A DNA stretch of 64,000 bases from CAYLLE01 sp964384485. GTDB lineage: Bacteria > Spirochaetota > Spirochaetia > CAYLLE01. The position numbers were made by a program, and so were the translations under genes. The stretch is from positions 5,615 through 69,614 of the forward strand of contig CAYLLE010000005.1 of assembly GCA_964384485.1 (NCBI GenBank), given 5' to 3'. Positions 1 through 9,327 of this stretch are shown here, in pieces (positions within the stretch are counted from its first letter, which is position 1; every line of letters starts with the position of its first letter). Under the pieces are notes generated by a model. That model worked only from the letters and a program-made list of their open reading frames with translations. It was not told the origin of the DNA and searched no databases.

Positions 1-1
1 G

Positions 2-898
2 GCGGCAAAAGCCATTGTGATTCCTATGGACCGGGAGGTGCTTCACGTTATTCCCCAGGAGTTTATCGTGGACGATCAGGGAGGGGTCAAGAATCCTCTT
101 GATATGATCGGTGTCCGGCTTGAAGCCGAAGTTCATATTATAACCGGATCGGTTACTTCGGCTCAGAATCTTGTTAAATGTGTAAACAGGGCCGGATTCA
201 AAGTGGAAGATATCGTTCTGGAATCGCTGGCCTCGTCTAGAGCTGTTCTGACGGAGGATGAAAAGGAGCTGGGTGTTCTGTTGATAGACCTCGGAGGAGG
301 AACTACCGATATCCTGGTCCATCTGGACGGAGCGCCCTATTATACAAGTGTTTTGCCTGTGGGAGGTGCTCAGGTTACCGGCGATCTCTCTATCATCCTG
401 AAAACTCCGGTGGACGCCGCCGAACGGATGAAAAAAGATTCGGGTTGCTGTTATCTTCCGTTGGTGGAAGAAGATGATCCGGTTATTATCCCGAGTGTGG
501 GCGGACGTCCGCCCCTTTCAATAGAGCGGAAAAATGTGTGCGGAATAATTCAGCCCCGGATGACTGAAATATTTCACATGGTAAAAGATAAAATCGAGAA
601 GAAAGGATACATGCAGCATTTAGGCGGCGGTATTGTTATTACCGGAGGAGGTTCTCTGCTTATCGGAGCGGCTGAACTGGCTCAGGAAGTGTTCGGCACA
701 GCCGTCCGGATTGGGCAGCCGGGAAATCTAGGCGGTGTGCTCGAAGAGTATCAGTCGCCGCAATTTTCAACCGCTGTCGGACTTGTTCAGTATGGAGGAA
801 ACGGTACTGCCGGACCTCGGGGAGAAGGAGCGGTGCGGGAAAAAACCGCCGGATTTTTCGGTTCCCTGAGATCGTGGCTGAAGAACTTTTTTGAGTAA
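2..898 (+). CDS. ftsA: FtsA, C-terminal part (cut by window edge)
   Basis: Actin-like ATPase that anchors the FtsZ ring to the inner membrane at the division site. Only about 298 C-terminal residues are present; the frame is already open at base 2, so the true start lies upstream. Visible are the phosphate-2 type motif (VLLIDLGGGTTDILV), the adenosine-site motif (GGGIVITGGGSLLIGAAEL) and a final amphipathic helix (GFFGSLRSWLKNFFE) typical of the FtsA membrane-targeting sequence. ftsZ follows after 69 bases, the usual partner arrangement. Family identity is clear from the motifs and context. Confidence 0.95.
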   Translation, partial: AAKAIVIPMDREVLHVIPQEFIVDDQGGVKNPLDMIGVRLEAEVHIITGSVTSAQNLVKCVNRAGFKVEDIVLESLASSRAVLTEDEKELGVLLIDLGGGTTDILVHLDGAPYYTSVLPVGGAQVTGDLSIILKTPVDAAERMKKDSGCCYLPLVEEDDPVIIPSVGGRPPLSIERKNVCGIIQPRMTEIFHMVKDKIEKKGYMQHLGGGIVITGGGSLLIGAAELAQEVFGTAVRIGQPGNLGGVLEEYQSPQFSTAVGLVQYGGNGTAGPRGEGAVREKTAGFFGSLRSWLKNFFE

Positions 899-967
899 AA
901 AAATCCGGATGTAATGTCCGGTTAAAATATAAAACAACTCATTTTTATCGATGAAAGGGGAGGGGAT

Positions 968-2134
968 ATGAACATCGAAGTAATGGAGGAAAAAAGGGCA
1001 AGTGTTACGGTAATCAAGGTAATCGGGGTAGGCGGCGGCGGATGCAATGCCGTCAACCGGATGATATCCACGGGATTGGAAAATCTCGAATTTATCGCCA
1101 TGAATACCGATGTCCAGGCACTGCAGTCGTCAAACGCGACTGTAAAACTGCCTCTCGGAACGAAACTTACCAAAGGTCTCGGGGCCGGAGGTGTTCCTGA
1201 AGTTGGAGAAAAGGCGGCGCAGGAAGATAAGGAAGAGATAAAAAATGCCATCTCCGGCGCGGATATGGTATTTATTACGGCAGGTATGGGCGGCGGAACC
1301 GGCACCGGCGCGGCTCCTATTGTGGCCGAAGTTGCCCGTGAGTTAGGTATCCTGACGGTGGCGGTAGTAACCAAACCCTTTACAATAGAAGGAAGAACAA
1401 AGGTAACCCTTGCCGAACAGGGGATTAAAAAACTCCGTTCTGCTATGGATACTCTCATTACTATCCCCAACCAGAATCTGCTGAAAATAGTCGACCGGAA
1501 AACTACGATGAATCAGGCACTGCTTATCGCGGATGATGTACTCCGGCAGGGGGTACAGGGTATCTCCGATCTGATTACCAAGCCGGGAGTGATCAATATC
1601 GATTTTGCCGATGTCAAAACGATCATGGAAGGACAGGGTGACGCGATTATGGGTGTCGGTATCGGCCGGGGCGATAACCGGGCAGTGGATGCGGCCACGA
1701 ATGCTATCAACAATCCTCTGCTTGAAGACGCGCGGATTGAAGGCGCGAAAAAACTTCTTGTCAATGTCGCGGGCGGAGACGACCTTTCCCTGAGCGAATA
1801 TGAAGAAGTCCTTAATATCATTACAGCAAGCACGGATGAGGAAGTATTTACCATATCCGGTACAGCCTTGGATGATACAATCGAGGACGCCATTAAAGTT
1901 ACCGTCATTGCCACCGGATTCGACGGCGCTGCCGAAGACAGCTCCCTGCAGCCGAAAAAAGAGACTAAACAGGGCGACACCTTTATCTCGCTGGATGACT
2001 GGATGAGCATGAACGGAAGACGGAAAAACAGGCCGGGTGAGCTTTTTCCCATGGAAGAAGCCGGAACGGATGAGCTGAGTATTCCCGCATACATCCGGTA
2101 CAAAAAGGCTTCAGGAGAGAAGAACGGGGTGTAG
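968..2134 (+). CDS. ftsZ: Cell division GTPase FtsZ
   Basis: Tubulin-like GTPase that polymerises into the division ring. The 388-residue protein has the N-terminal Rossmann motif (GVGGGGCNAVNRM), the tubulin signature GGGTGTGAAP near residue 110 and the catalytic T7-loop region (NIDFADVKTIM). The unstructured linker is short, about 40 residues, and ends in a recognisable FtsA/ZipA-binding peptide (LSIPAYIRYKK). The start is set by a strong ribosome site, GGGGAGGGG at 957-965. The stop codon directly abuts the ATG of the following recombinase, so the two are probably translationally coupled. Confidence 0.98.
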   Translation: MNIEVMEEKRASVTVIKVIGVGGGGCNAVNRMISTGLENLEFIAMNTDVQALQSSNATVKLPLGTKLTKGLGAGGVPEVGEKAAQEDKEEIKNAISGADMVFITAGMGGGTGTGAAPIVAEVARELGILTVAVVTKPFTIEGRTKVTLAEQGIKKLRSAMDTLITIPNQNLLKIVDRKTTMNQALLIADDVLRQGVQGISDLITKPGVINIDFADVKTIMEGQGDAIMGVGIGRGDNRAVDAATNAINNPLLEDARIEGAKKLLVNVAGGDDLSLSEYEEVLNIITASTDEEVFTISGTALDDTIEDAIKVTVIATGFDGAAEDSSLQPKKETKQGDTFISLDDWMSMNGRRKNRPGELFPMEEAGTDELSIPAYIRYKKASGEKNGV

Positions 2135-3040
2135 ATGATGCGGGAAACTGATAATCTCCTTTTCTCATTCCGGGATTACCTCTCCGCTGAACTGCGGCTT
2201 GCCATCCAGACGGTGGAAACCTACCACCGGGAGTGTACCATTTTTCTGGAGTATCTCCGGGGAAACGGTATTGATCCGGCCGCCGCGGAGCCTCAGGACA
2301 TTGTACAGTTTCTCCTGTATAGACAGGGAGAAGCCGGGGAGAACGGTATTGATCAGCGGACGGTGGCGAAAATCATATCAAGTCTCCGGTCGTTTTTTCA
2401 GTATATGATTCTTCAGGATATGCGGCAGGATAATCCCGCCATGGTGGTGGAAATGCCGAAAGCGGCGGCAAAGCTGCCGGGAGTTCTGACGGTGGAAGAG
2501 GTGGAACGCCTGTTCAGTCAGGTGGATACGGGCACTCCTCTGGGACTCCGTGACCGGGCTTTATTTGAGGTTATCTATTCGTGCGGTCTCCGCATCTCGG
2601 AAGCGGTGGACCTTACGCCGTCAAAGCTGTACCTTGAAGAAGGGCTTATCCGGGTGCGCGGGAAAGGCGGCAAGGAGCGGCTCGTTCCGATGGGACCCCA
2701 GGCGGTGGACCATCTCCGAAGGTACCTGAAAGACGGCCGACCCGGCCTTCTCCGGAAGGGAAAAAAAACGGAAAGCCTGTTTGTGAATCACCTGGGAACA
2801 AGTCTTTCCCGGAAGGGCATGTGGAAGCGGTTTCGGGAAATGACGGAAAAGGCGGGACTGGACGCGAAGGTTCATACTTTGCGGCACAGTTTTGCTACCC
2901 ATCTTTTGGAAGGCGGTGCTGATCTGCGGTCGGTACAGGAACTCCTCGGACATTCCGATATCAGTACTACTCAGATCTACACCCACTTGGAAAAAGACGA
3001 TCTCAGGACATATCATAAAGATTACCATCCAAGGGGATAA
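2135..3040 (+). CDS. xerD: Tyrosine recombinase, XerD-like
   Basis: Site-specific recombinase of the Xer type, which resolves chromosome dimers at dif. The 301-residue protein has an N-terminal SAM-like core-binding domain (about 1-105) and a catalytic domain with the full set of active-site residues: R153, K177, H247, R250, H273 and the nucleophile Y282 (QIYTHLEKDDLR). It begins immediately after the ftsZ stop, which suits coordination with division. A second Xer protein lies at 7808-8722; which one is functionally XerC or XerD cannot be settled by eye. No dif site was recognised in the window. Confidence 0.9.
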   Translation: MMRETDNLLFSFRDYLSAELRLAIQTVETYHRECTIFLEYLRGNGIDPAAAEPQDIVQFLLYRQGEAGENGIDQRTVAKIISSLRSFFQYMILQDMRQDNPAMVVEMPKAAAKLPGVLTVEEVERLFSQVDTGTPLGLRDRALFEVIYSCGLRISEAVDLTPSKLYLEEGLIRVRGKGGKERLVPMGPQAVDHLRRYLKDGRPGLLRKGKKTESLFVNHLGTSLSRKGMWKRFREMTEKAGLDAKVHTLRHSFATHLLEGGADLRSVQELLGHSDISTTQIYTHLEKDDLRTYHKDYHPRG

Positions 3041-3042
3041 AA

Positions 3043-3825
3043 ATGCAGATTGAAGAAAAAGTCAAAACAGCGGAAAAAAAAGTTGCCGACGTAATTTCCC
3101 GTTCAGGTCACCATTTGGGCGGTTATAAAGGATATACCCGGCCCGGAAGGGACGAGGCTTTGAACCGGTATATTGATCACACCCTGCTGAAACCGGAAGC
3201 CCGGGCCGAAGATTTTGAAAAAACGTACCGGGAAGCGGCAGAATGGCATACCTACTCGGTATGTGTACCGCCGAACAGGACAGTTGAGGCCCTGAAAGCA
3301 CTGTCCGGAACAGATGTGAAGGTTTGTACCGTGATCGGGTTTCCCTTGGGATATCAGCTTCCGGAAGTGAAGGCCCGGGAAGCGGCGGTACTGGCGGAAA
3401 AAGGGTGTCACGAATTTGATATGGTGTTACCGGTGGGACTGCTCAAAGACCGGAACATCCCCGGTGTATTCCGGGATATTCAGGCAGTGGCGGAGGCAGT
3501 GCCCGGCCGGATTTTAAAAGTAATCCTTGAGACCGGGCTTCTATCGGAAGAAGAAAAGATTATCGGCGGAATTACCGCTCTATACGCAGGTGCCGCAATC
3601 TTGAAGACATCAACCGGATTCGCCGGATCTGGAGCCACTGAAGAAGATATCCGGCTTTTAAGAGTTATCGCGGGAGGCAGGGCCGGAGTTAAAGCTGCCG
3701 GGGGAATAAAAGATGCCGATTTTGCAAAGGCCCTGATCAAAGCGGGAGCGGACCGGATAGGGGCCTCATCTACCGGTGTAATTTTGGGAAAGGATGAGCC
3801 GAAGGGGAATGTTTCGGCGTACTGA
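3043..3825 (+). CDS. deoC: Deoxyribose-phosphate aldolase
   Basis: Class I aldolase that splits 2-deoxyribose 5-phosphate into glyceraldehyde 3-phosphate and acetaldehyde in deoxynucleoside catabolism; cytoplasmic. The TIM-barrel motifs are intact: HTLLKPEA, CTVIGFPLG, D126 in EFDMVLP, the Schiff-base lysine K188 in AAILKTSTGF, and K217 in GVKAAGG. At 260 residues it is longer than the usual 210-225 because of about 40 extra N-terminal residues before DHTLLKP. The start is 2 bases after the upstream recombinase, so it probably belongs to the same transcript. No other deo gene is nearby. Confidence 0.95.
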   Translation: MQIEEKVKTAEKKVADVISRSGHHLGGYKGYTRPGRDEALNRYIDHTLLKPEARAEDFEKTYREAAEWHTYSVCVPPNRTVEALKALSGTDVKVCTVIGFPLGYQLPEVKAREAAVLAEKGCHEFDMVLPVGLLKDRNIPGVFRDIQAVAEAVPGRILKVILETGLLSEEEKIIGGITALYAGAAILKTSTGFAGSGATEEDIRLLRVIAGGRAGVKAAGGIKDADFAKALIKAGADRIGASSTGVILGKDEPKGNVSAY

Positions 3826-3887
3826 TTACAGTGTCCCGGTATAGACGGCATTTTTTATGGCAAATTCAATATTATTTTTAGAACATT

Positions 3888-3907
3888 AAATCAGAATCCT
3901 GATTTTT
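3888..3907 (+). terminator. Weak rho-independent terminator after deoC
   Basis: A 7-bp stem AAATCAG/CTGATTT with a 4-base loop, followed by two further T bases, lies 62 bases after the deoC stop. The stem is AT-rich, so termination may be partial. Inferred from the sequence only. Confidence 0.4.
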
Positions 3908-3933
3908 CCGGTTATTAAAAATAGGAGGCTGTT

Positions 3934-4668
3934 TTGGATTTTATAAAAAAAACTTTCCCGGGAATCCTTCTTCTGACAGCAGTTTTATTTTTAACAGCCG
4001 GATGCCGGGATGAAACCGATACCCTGGAGGAGAATCTGTTGGCCCTTGATCCCGATACGGCTTCAACAGGTGAAGTTTCCGACGAACGGCTGAATGAGAT
4101 TAAAGAGTCCATAAGCAAGTATAAGAACATCGTTGAACGGAAAGTCGAAGCAGCGGGCCAGCTGGCATCATATTATAAAATGCTGGGAATTGCTTATCTT
4201 GATATGCGTATGTTTTCCCTCTCGTTTGACGCATTCGAGGATGCCATCCGGATACAGACGGAAAATCCGATTCTTTTTTATTACGCCGGGGTCACCAAAG
4301 CCAGAGCCGCTAAAGCGGAACTGGAAGAACCGCTCCGGGAAGAGATGCTTCGGGAGGCGGAAGAATATTACCGCCGGAGTCTTGAGCTTGATCCTGCATA
4401 CCGTGAGGCGGCTTACGCGTTGGCGGTACTCTATGTCTTTGAACTTGACGAGCCTTCCAGGGCTATTCCGATTCTGAATGAACTTTTAGCGCTGCAGGTA
4501 ACGGCTGAAACTTTATTTGTCTTAGGCCGGGCTCATGCGGATTCCGGAAATATCGACCGGGCAATCGAAGTTTATGAACGTATCATAGAAATCTCCAATA
4601 ACGCTGAACAGAGAAGAAGGGCAAGTGAAAATATCTCCGCCCTGATCGGGGGGGACGGGGGTGGATGA
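3934..4668 (+). CDS. TPR-repeat lipoprotein
   Basis: Predicted lipoprotein: a basic N-terminus, a hydrophobic stretch and a lipobox LTAGC with the lipidated cysteine at residue 24. The remaining 220 residues are helical and fit three to four tetratricopeptide repeats (for example YKMLGIAYLDMRMFSLSFD and YAGVTKARAAK), ending in a glycine-rich tail. The start is TTG, chosen for the AGGAGG at 3922-3927. A TPR protein in the same place next to the ftsZ/dprA genes is, from memory, also found in Borrelia. Its partner is unknown; a role in envelope or division assembly is inference. It overlaps dprA by 8 bases. Confidence 0.8.
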   Translation: MDFIKKTFPGILLLTAVLFLTAGCRDETDTLEENLLALDPDTASTGEVSDERLNEIKESISKYKNIVERKVEAAGQLASYYKMLGIAYLDMRMFSLSFDAFEDAIRIQTENPILFYYAGVTKARAAKAELEEPLREEMLREAEEYYRRSLELDPAYREAAYALAVLYVFELDEPSRAIPILNELLALQVTAETLFVLGRAHADSGNIDRAIEVYERIIEISNNAEQRRRASENISALIGGDGGG

Positions 4669-5650
4669 TCTTCGGCGGCTCCTGGCTATTCACCGAATTC
4701 CCCGGCTTAAAGGATCTGAAAAACTGATCCTTGCCGACCTTATTGACACCTCCGAAAAATTATTGAAGATAACCGCGGGAGAAATTCGGAAGATGACCGG
4801 AAAAATGATTCCGGAAAAATTGTGGAATCCCCGCCGATTTCTTGAGCAGGCCGACCGGGACCGAAATTACTTGACAATTAAGGGAATTACTTACACCTTC
4901 TATTGGGATTCCGGTTATCCTCCCCAATTGCGGGAAATTTACGATCCGCCTTTCGGTCTTTTTACCGCGGGGAGTATGCCTGTTACCGATCTGCCTGCTC
5001 TCGGTATTGTAGGTACTAGAAAACCCGGACCGGCGGGAATTCAGGCCGCGTACGCACTTGGGAAAGACGCTGTACGGGCGGGAATTCCGGTGATTTCCGG
5101 GTTGGCTCTGGGTATTGACGGTGCCGCACACCGGGGAGTACTCGACGGCGGAGGAAAAACCGCGGCGGTTCTCGGATGCGGTATTGACCGCTTTTATCCG
5201 AAGTCTCACGCGTGGCTTGCCTCCCGGATGATTAATTCCGGCGGCTGTGTGATGAGTGAATATCCGCCTGGTGAACCGCCTCTTAAGTATCACTTTCCTG
5301 AACGGAACCGGATTATTGCCGGTCTTTGCAGGGGAGTAGCCGTTATCGAAGCACCGGAAAAATCCGGGGCTTTAATAACAGCTGATTATGCCCTTGAGGA
5401 AGGGCGTGATCTTTTTGTACACTCAGCAGGTCTTAAGGGCATGAACCGGTTCGGGTGTGAAAGTCTGTTCCGGCAGGGTGCTCCGGTCATAAGCGCGTTT
5501 TCCGATATCGCCCGGCTGTGGGGGCTTGAAATCAAAGAGCCCTTAGAGGTGCGGAGAGGGTGGAGCGGCGGAAGCAGTGCTGCCAGTACCGCTGATGCGG
5601 GAAAGCAGGCCGCGGATGATCTGAAAAATGAATTATTTTGTCCGAAATAA
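4661..5650 (+). CDS. dprA: DNA processing protein DprA/Smf
   Basis: Rossmann-fold protein that binds incoming single-stranded DNA and loads RecA during transformation; widely conserved even outside competent bacteria. A helical SAM-like N-terminus (1-70) is followed by the DprA domain with GIVGTRKPGPAGIQAAY, SGLALGIDGAAHRGVLDGGG, LGCGIDRFYPKSH, FPERNRIIAGL and a strong SGALITADYALEEGRD motif. The 329-residue protein has a low-complexity tail instead of an obvious winged helix. The start is GTG, inside the end of the TPR gene (8-base overlap). Confidence 0.95.
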   Translation: MDDLRRLLAIHRIPRLKGSEKLILADLIDTSEKLLKITAGEIRKMTGKMIPEKLWNPRRFLEQADRDRNYLTIKGITYTFYWDSGYPPQLREIYDPPFGLFTAGSMPVTDLPALGIVGTRKPGPAGIQAAYALGKDAVRAGIPVISGLALGIDGAAHRGVLDGGGKTAAVLGCGIDRFYPKSHAWLASRMINSGGCVMSEYPPGEPPLKYHFPERNRIIAGLCRGVAVIEAPEKSGALITADYALEEGRDLFVHSAGLKGMNRFGCESLFRQGAPVISAFSDIARLWGLEIKEPLEVRRGWSGGSSAASTADAGKQAADDLKNELFCPK

Positions 5651-5682
5651 AAAACAGGAGTTTGTATTCAGGAGATTAGTTA

Positions 5683-7818
5683 ATGGCTGCAAAAGCGAAA
5701 AAGAGCAATGAAAAAGATAAGACGCTGGTTATTGTGGAATCGCCGGCAAAAGCGAAAACTATTGAGAAATATCTCGGCTCGGGATACACCGTTGCCGCGT
5801 CTATGGGGCATCTGATTGACCTGCCTAAGTCCAGGGTGGCTATTGATGTGGAGAATGATTTCGAACCGGAATATATAACCGTACGGGGAAAGGCTAAGAT
5901 CCTCAAAGAACTGCAGAAAAAAGCTTCGAAATCCCGGAAAGTCTATCTCGCGTCTGATAACGACCGGGAAGGGGAAGCCATCTCTTATCATCTAAAAAAC
6001 AGTATCAGTAAGAAAAACCCGGATCTTAAAATCGAACGTATAGTATTTAACGAAATTACTCCGAACGCGATACGGGAAGCGATTGCCAGGCCGGGAGACA
6101 TTGATGCCGATAAGGTCCAGGCTCAAAAAGCGAGAAGGGTTTTGGACCGGCTAGTGGGATACAACCTGTCCCCGATCCTGTGGGAAAAGGTGAAAAACGG
6201 CCTATCCGCGGGACGGGTTCAGTCGGTGGCTCTTCGTTTGATCTGTGAGCGGGAAGCGGAAGTCGAAAGTTTTATTCCGGAAGAGTACTGGACCGTGGAA
6301 GCAGAACTTAAAAAAGGGAAATCAGCTTTCGCGGCCGCTTTGATAAAATACAAGAACGAAAAGATTGATATCAAAAATGAAGAACAGGCAAAGAAGGTAG
6401 TTTCCGATCTTGAGGGAAAAGAGGTTATAGTAACAAAGCTCAAGGAGACAGAGAAATCCCTGAAGCCGAAGCCTCCTTTTAATACATCCCAGCTCCAGCA
6501 GGCTGCTGCGAATAGGCTGGGATTTACGTCCCGGAAAACCATGCAGATCGCCCAGCAGCTTTATGAAGGGATCACCATCGGGAAAAATCCGGTAGGTCTT
6601 ATCACCTACATGCGGACCGACTCGACAAGGATCTCTGAGACGGCTTTGAATGATGTGCGGGAATACATCAAAGAGAAGTTTCCGAAGGATCTGCCGGAAC
6701 AGCCGCTGCGGTACAGTCCGAGCCAGGGGGCGCAGGATGCCCATGAAGCGATCCGGCCTACTTATGTGACGTATGCTCCCTCCGATATCAAGGAGTATCT
6801 TACCAAGGACCAGCACAAGCTTTACTCCATCATCTGGGAACGGTTTGTGGCCTGCCAGATGAAAAACGCCCGGACAAAAACCATTTCGGTGGATCTGAAA
6901 GTCGGAGAAGATGAGACCGGAACCCTCCGGGCTTCCCACACCGTCACGGTCTTCCCCGGGTTCCATCGTGTTTTAAAAATGCTCGCGTCTAAGGACAAGT
7001 CCAAAAAGATCCCCTCCATGAAAGAGGGCGATGTCTTTACCGAGGCTGTATACAGTCCGGAGCAGCATTTTACCTCCGGACCTCCCCGGTTTACCGATGC
7101 CAGTATCGTAAAAACTTTGGAAGAAAAGGGTATCGGCCGGCCGTCGACCTACGCGCCGATTATTTCGGTGTTATTGGACCGGTATTACGTGGTGCGCCGG
7201 AGCCGTCAGCTCATTCCGACGACTTTGGGAAGAATCATCAATGATATCCTTACGAAATCGTTTCCCGATGTGGTGGATGTAAATTTTACGGCGGAAATGG
7301 AAAAAAAGCTCGATGCCGTGGAAGATAACAAGGAAGATTGGGTTTCTATTGTCAAGAATTTCTACCAGCCCTTTAAAGATCAGGTTGAACATGTTTCCGA
7401 GACTATGGAGTCGATTAAAGGAGTGATGGATGAAGAAACCGAATATAAATGTGAAAAATGCGGCAGGCCGATGATCAAAAAACTCGGCCGCTACGGATTT
7501 TTCATCGCGTGTTCCGGATTTCCGGAATGTATGAATACCAAACCCGTACCTCTCGCGGACTGTCCGATTCCGGAATGCGACGGAAAAATTGTGGCCAGGA
7601 AAAAACAGGGCGGCAGGGGAAAGGAGTTCTACGGGTGCACCAACTATCCGGAATGCGATTTTATTACCCATTTTAAGCCGACATCCACGAACTGCCCCCA
7701 TTGCGGACGTTTTCTGGTGCAGAAAAGCGATAAAAAGCGGGGGGATTACAAGTCATGCATCAACCCGGACTGTGATTATCTCCATACCCACGGCGGCGGG
7801 GAGGAAAATGAAGGATAG
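5683..7818 (+). CDS. topA: DNA topoisomerase I
   Basis: Type IA topoisomerase that relaxes negative supercoils. The Toprim domain is at the N-terminus (VIVESPAKAKTIEKYLG, then SDNDREGEAI with the metal-binding acidic residues), the catalytic tyrosine is Y309 in ITYMRTDSTR, and three C4-type zinc ribbons follow at the C-terminus (CEKCGRP..., CPIPECDG..., CPHCGRF...) from about residue 590. The length of 711 residues is typical. AGGAG at 5671-5675 supports the start. The end overlaps the next recombinase by 11 bases; the dprA-topA-xer order recalls other bacteria. Confidence 0.98.
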   Translation: MAAKAKKSNEKDKTLVIVESPAKAKTIEKYLGSGYTVAASMGHLIDLPKSRVAIDVENDFEPEYITVRGKAKILKELQKKASKSRKVYLASDNDREGEAISYHLKNSISKKNPDLKIERIVFNEITPNAIREAIARPGDIDADKVQAQKARRVLDRLVGYNLSPILWEKVKNGLSAGRVQSVALRLICEREAEVESFIPEEYWTVEAELKKGKSAFAAALIKYKNEKIDIKNEEQAKKVVSDLEGKEVIVTKLKETEKSLKPKPPFNTSQLQQAAANRLGFTSRKTMQIAQQLYEGITIGKNPVGLITYMRTDSTRISETALNDVREYIKEKFPKDLPEQPLRYSPSQGAQDAHEAIRPTYVTYAPSDIKEYLTKDQHKLYSIIWERFVACQMKNARTKTISVDLKVGEDETGTLRASHTVTVFPGFHRVLKMLASKDKSKKIPSMKEGDVFTEAVYSPEQHFTSGPPRFTDASIVKTLEEKGIGRPSTYAPIISVLLDRYYVVRRSRQLIPTTLGRIINDILTKSFPDVVDVNFTAEMEKKLDAVEDNKEDWVSIVKNFYQPFKDQVEHVSETMESIKGVMDEETEYKCEKCGRPMIKKLGRYGFFIACSGFPECMNTKPVPLADCPIPECDGKIVARKKQGGRGKEFYGCTNYPECDFITHFKPTSTNCPHCGRFLVQKSDKKRGDYKSCINPDCDYLHTHGGGEENEG

Positions 7819-8722
7819 AATCGGTGAATACATCGCCTACCTCAGGGGAATCCGGAATCTCTCCGATGCCTCGGTACGGGCATACGGTAACGATCTAAGA
7901 TCCTTCGCGGACTTTCTGTCCGGATGTCCCCCCGAAGAGGCTCTTCCGGGGGACATCCGCTCGTATATCGCCCATCTATCCCGGGAGCGGCTCGCAGCGG
8001 CAACAGTAAACCGTATCCTGTCGGCGATGAAGGGGTTTTACCTCTATCTCGTTGTGCATGGTCATATCGAAGCGTCCCCGCTGAACGGAATAAGAAGTCT
8101 AAAAAAATCGGCCCGTCTGCCGGATTTTCTTTTTGAAGATGAAGTCGCCGAAATACTTGATATCCCGGGGGACGATTTTACCTCCCTCAGAGACAAGGCC
8201 ATCCTTGAGCTTCTCTACTCAACGGGCTGCCGGGTCTCTGAGCTTGTCCGGATTCAGGCGGATCAGGTCAGGAAAAACCGGCCGGTCCTGGTGCAGGGAA
8301 AGGGAAGCAAGGACCGGCTGGTTTTTATCGGGAAATCCGCCTTCACTGCCCTCTCCTCCTACCTTCCTCTCCGGGAAGAGCGGCTCAAACGGAGCGGGAA
8401 ACCGGAAGAGAAATCGCTGTTTATAAACAGCCGGGGCGGTCCGTTGACCGCCCGGGGAGTTGCCCATATCTTGGAGAAAAGGCTTGGCGGAACGGCGGCT
8501 GGAAAAAAGGTGAGTCCCCATACCTTCCGGCACAGTTTCGCCACACATATCCTTGACCGGGGAGCGGATATCAGGGTGGTTCAGGAGCTCTTAGGCCATG
8601 CCAGTCTTTCTACTACCCAGGTGTACACCCACTTGGGTATCGGAAAGCTCAAGGAAGTATACGCCCAGGCCCATCCCCACGGAGGGATCAGAAGATTGGA
8701 AGCAAAACAGGGAGAACGGTAG
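7808..8722 (+). CDS. xerC: Tyrosine recombinase, XerC-like
   Basis: Second Xer-type recombinase, 304 residues. The start at 7808 gives MKDRIGEYIAYLRG, matching the family N-terminus; longer readings in this frame run through out-of-frame topA sequence. Catalytic residues are complete: R142, K165, H238, R241, H264 and nucleophile Y273 (QVYTHLGIGKLKEVY). The carboxy-terminal domain ends in a basic tail. The 11-base overlap with topA implies coupled translation. The dprA-topA-xerC-hslV-hslU order resembles the Firmicutes codY-region cluster, which favours the XerC assignment, but that is inference. Confidence 0.88.
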   Translation: MKDRIGEYIAYLRGIRNLSDASVRAYGNDLRSFADFLSGCPPEEALPGDIRSYIAHLSRERLAAATVNRILSAMKGFYLYLVVHGHIEASPLNGIRSLKKSARLPDFLFEDEVAEILDIPGDDFTSLRDKAILELLYSTGCRVSELVRIQADQVRKNRPVLVQGKGSKDRLVFIGKSAFTALSSYLPLREERLKRSGKPEEKSLFINSRGGPLTARGVAHILEKRLGGTAAGKKVSPHTFRHSFATHILDRGADIRVVQELLGHASLSTTQVYTHLGIGKLKEVYAQAHPHGGIRRLEAKQGER

Positions 8723-8747
8723 AGGAGCGGAACATGTTCTCCGTTTT
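8704..8747 (+). terminator. Terminator hairpin at the end of xerC
   Basis: GGAGAAC (8711-8717) pairs with GTTCTCC (8736-8742) across an 18-base loop. The outer arms AAAAC (8704-8708) and GTTTT (8743-8747) extend the stem past a 2-base bulge. The right arm ends in a short T run. The hairpin contains the xerC stop codon, separating it from hslV. Confidence 0.5.
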
Positions 8748-8781
8748 CTAAAATTATATGTACAAAAATGTGAGGTATTAA

Positions 8782-9327
8782 ATGAATAATAAAGATAAAA
8801 TCCGCAGCACCACAATAATCGCGGTGCGGCGGAACGGACAGGTAGCCATGGCGGGTGACGGCCAGGTAACCATGGGAAATACGGTAACGAAAGGAAATGC
8901 ACGGAAAGTGCGGACCATCAATGACGGAAAGATTCTTACCGGATTTGCCGGCGGAACAGCCGACGCTTTTACCCTTTTTGAGCTGTTCGAGGTAAAAATA
9001 AAAGAATACAGCGGAGACATCACCCGGGCTGCCGTTGAATTAGCTAAAGAGTGGAGGACCGACCGGATGCTCCGGAGGCTTGAAGCGCTGCTGCTTACCG
9101 CTGATAAGGATAAAATTTTCCTGATTTCAGGGAACGGCGACGTAGTGGAACCGGAACACGGTGTTCTTGCCATCGGTTCCGGCGGAAATTACGCGTATGC
9201 CGCTGCATTAGCGTATATGGAAGCCTCCGACCTGAGCGCCAGGGAAATCGCGGAAAAAGCCCTGGGCATCGCGGGAGAAATCTGCATCTACACGAATAAT
9301 CACATACAAGTCGAGGAGATAGTATGA
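8782..9327 (+). CDS. hslV: ATP-dependent protease subunit HslV (ClpQ)
   Basis: Proteasome-like peptidase of the HslUV complex in the cytoplasm. The family core STTIIAVRRNGQVAMAGDGQVT is present; the nucleophile is expected to be T10 after removal of nine residues, a longer propeptide than in E. coli, where only Met precedes the Thr. GDGQVTMG and the GSGGNYAYAAALA substrate region are intact. GTGAGG lies before the start. The last four bases overlap the hslU start (ATGA), the normal hslVU arrangement. Confidence 0.97.
   Translation: MNNKDKIRSTTIIAVRRNGQVAMAGDGQVTMGNTVTKGNARKVRTINDGKILTGFAGGTADAFTLFELFEVKIKEYSGDITRAAVELAKEWRTDRMLRRLEALLLTADKDKIFLISGNGDVVEPEHGVLAIGSGGNYAYAAALAYMEASDLSAREIAEKALGIAGEICIYTNNHIQVEEIV

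Noticed and set aside
7589..7807. Upstream extension of the second Xer reading frame
   Set aside because: It only reads topA sequence out of frame; the family N-terminus starts at 7808.
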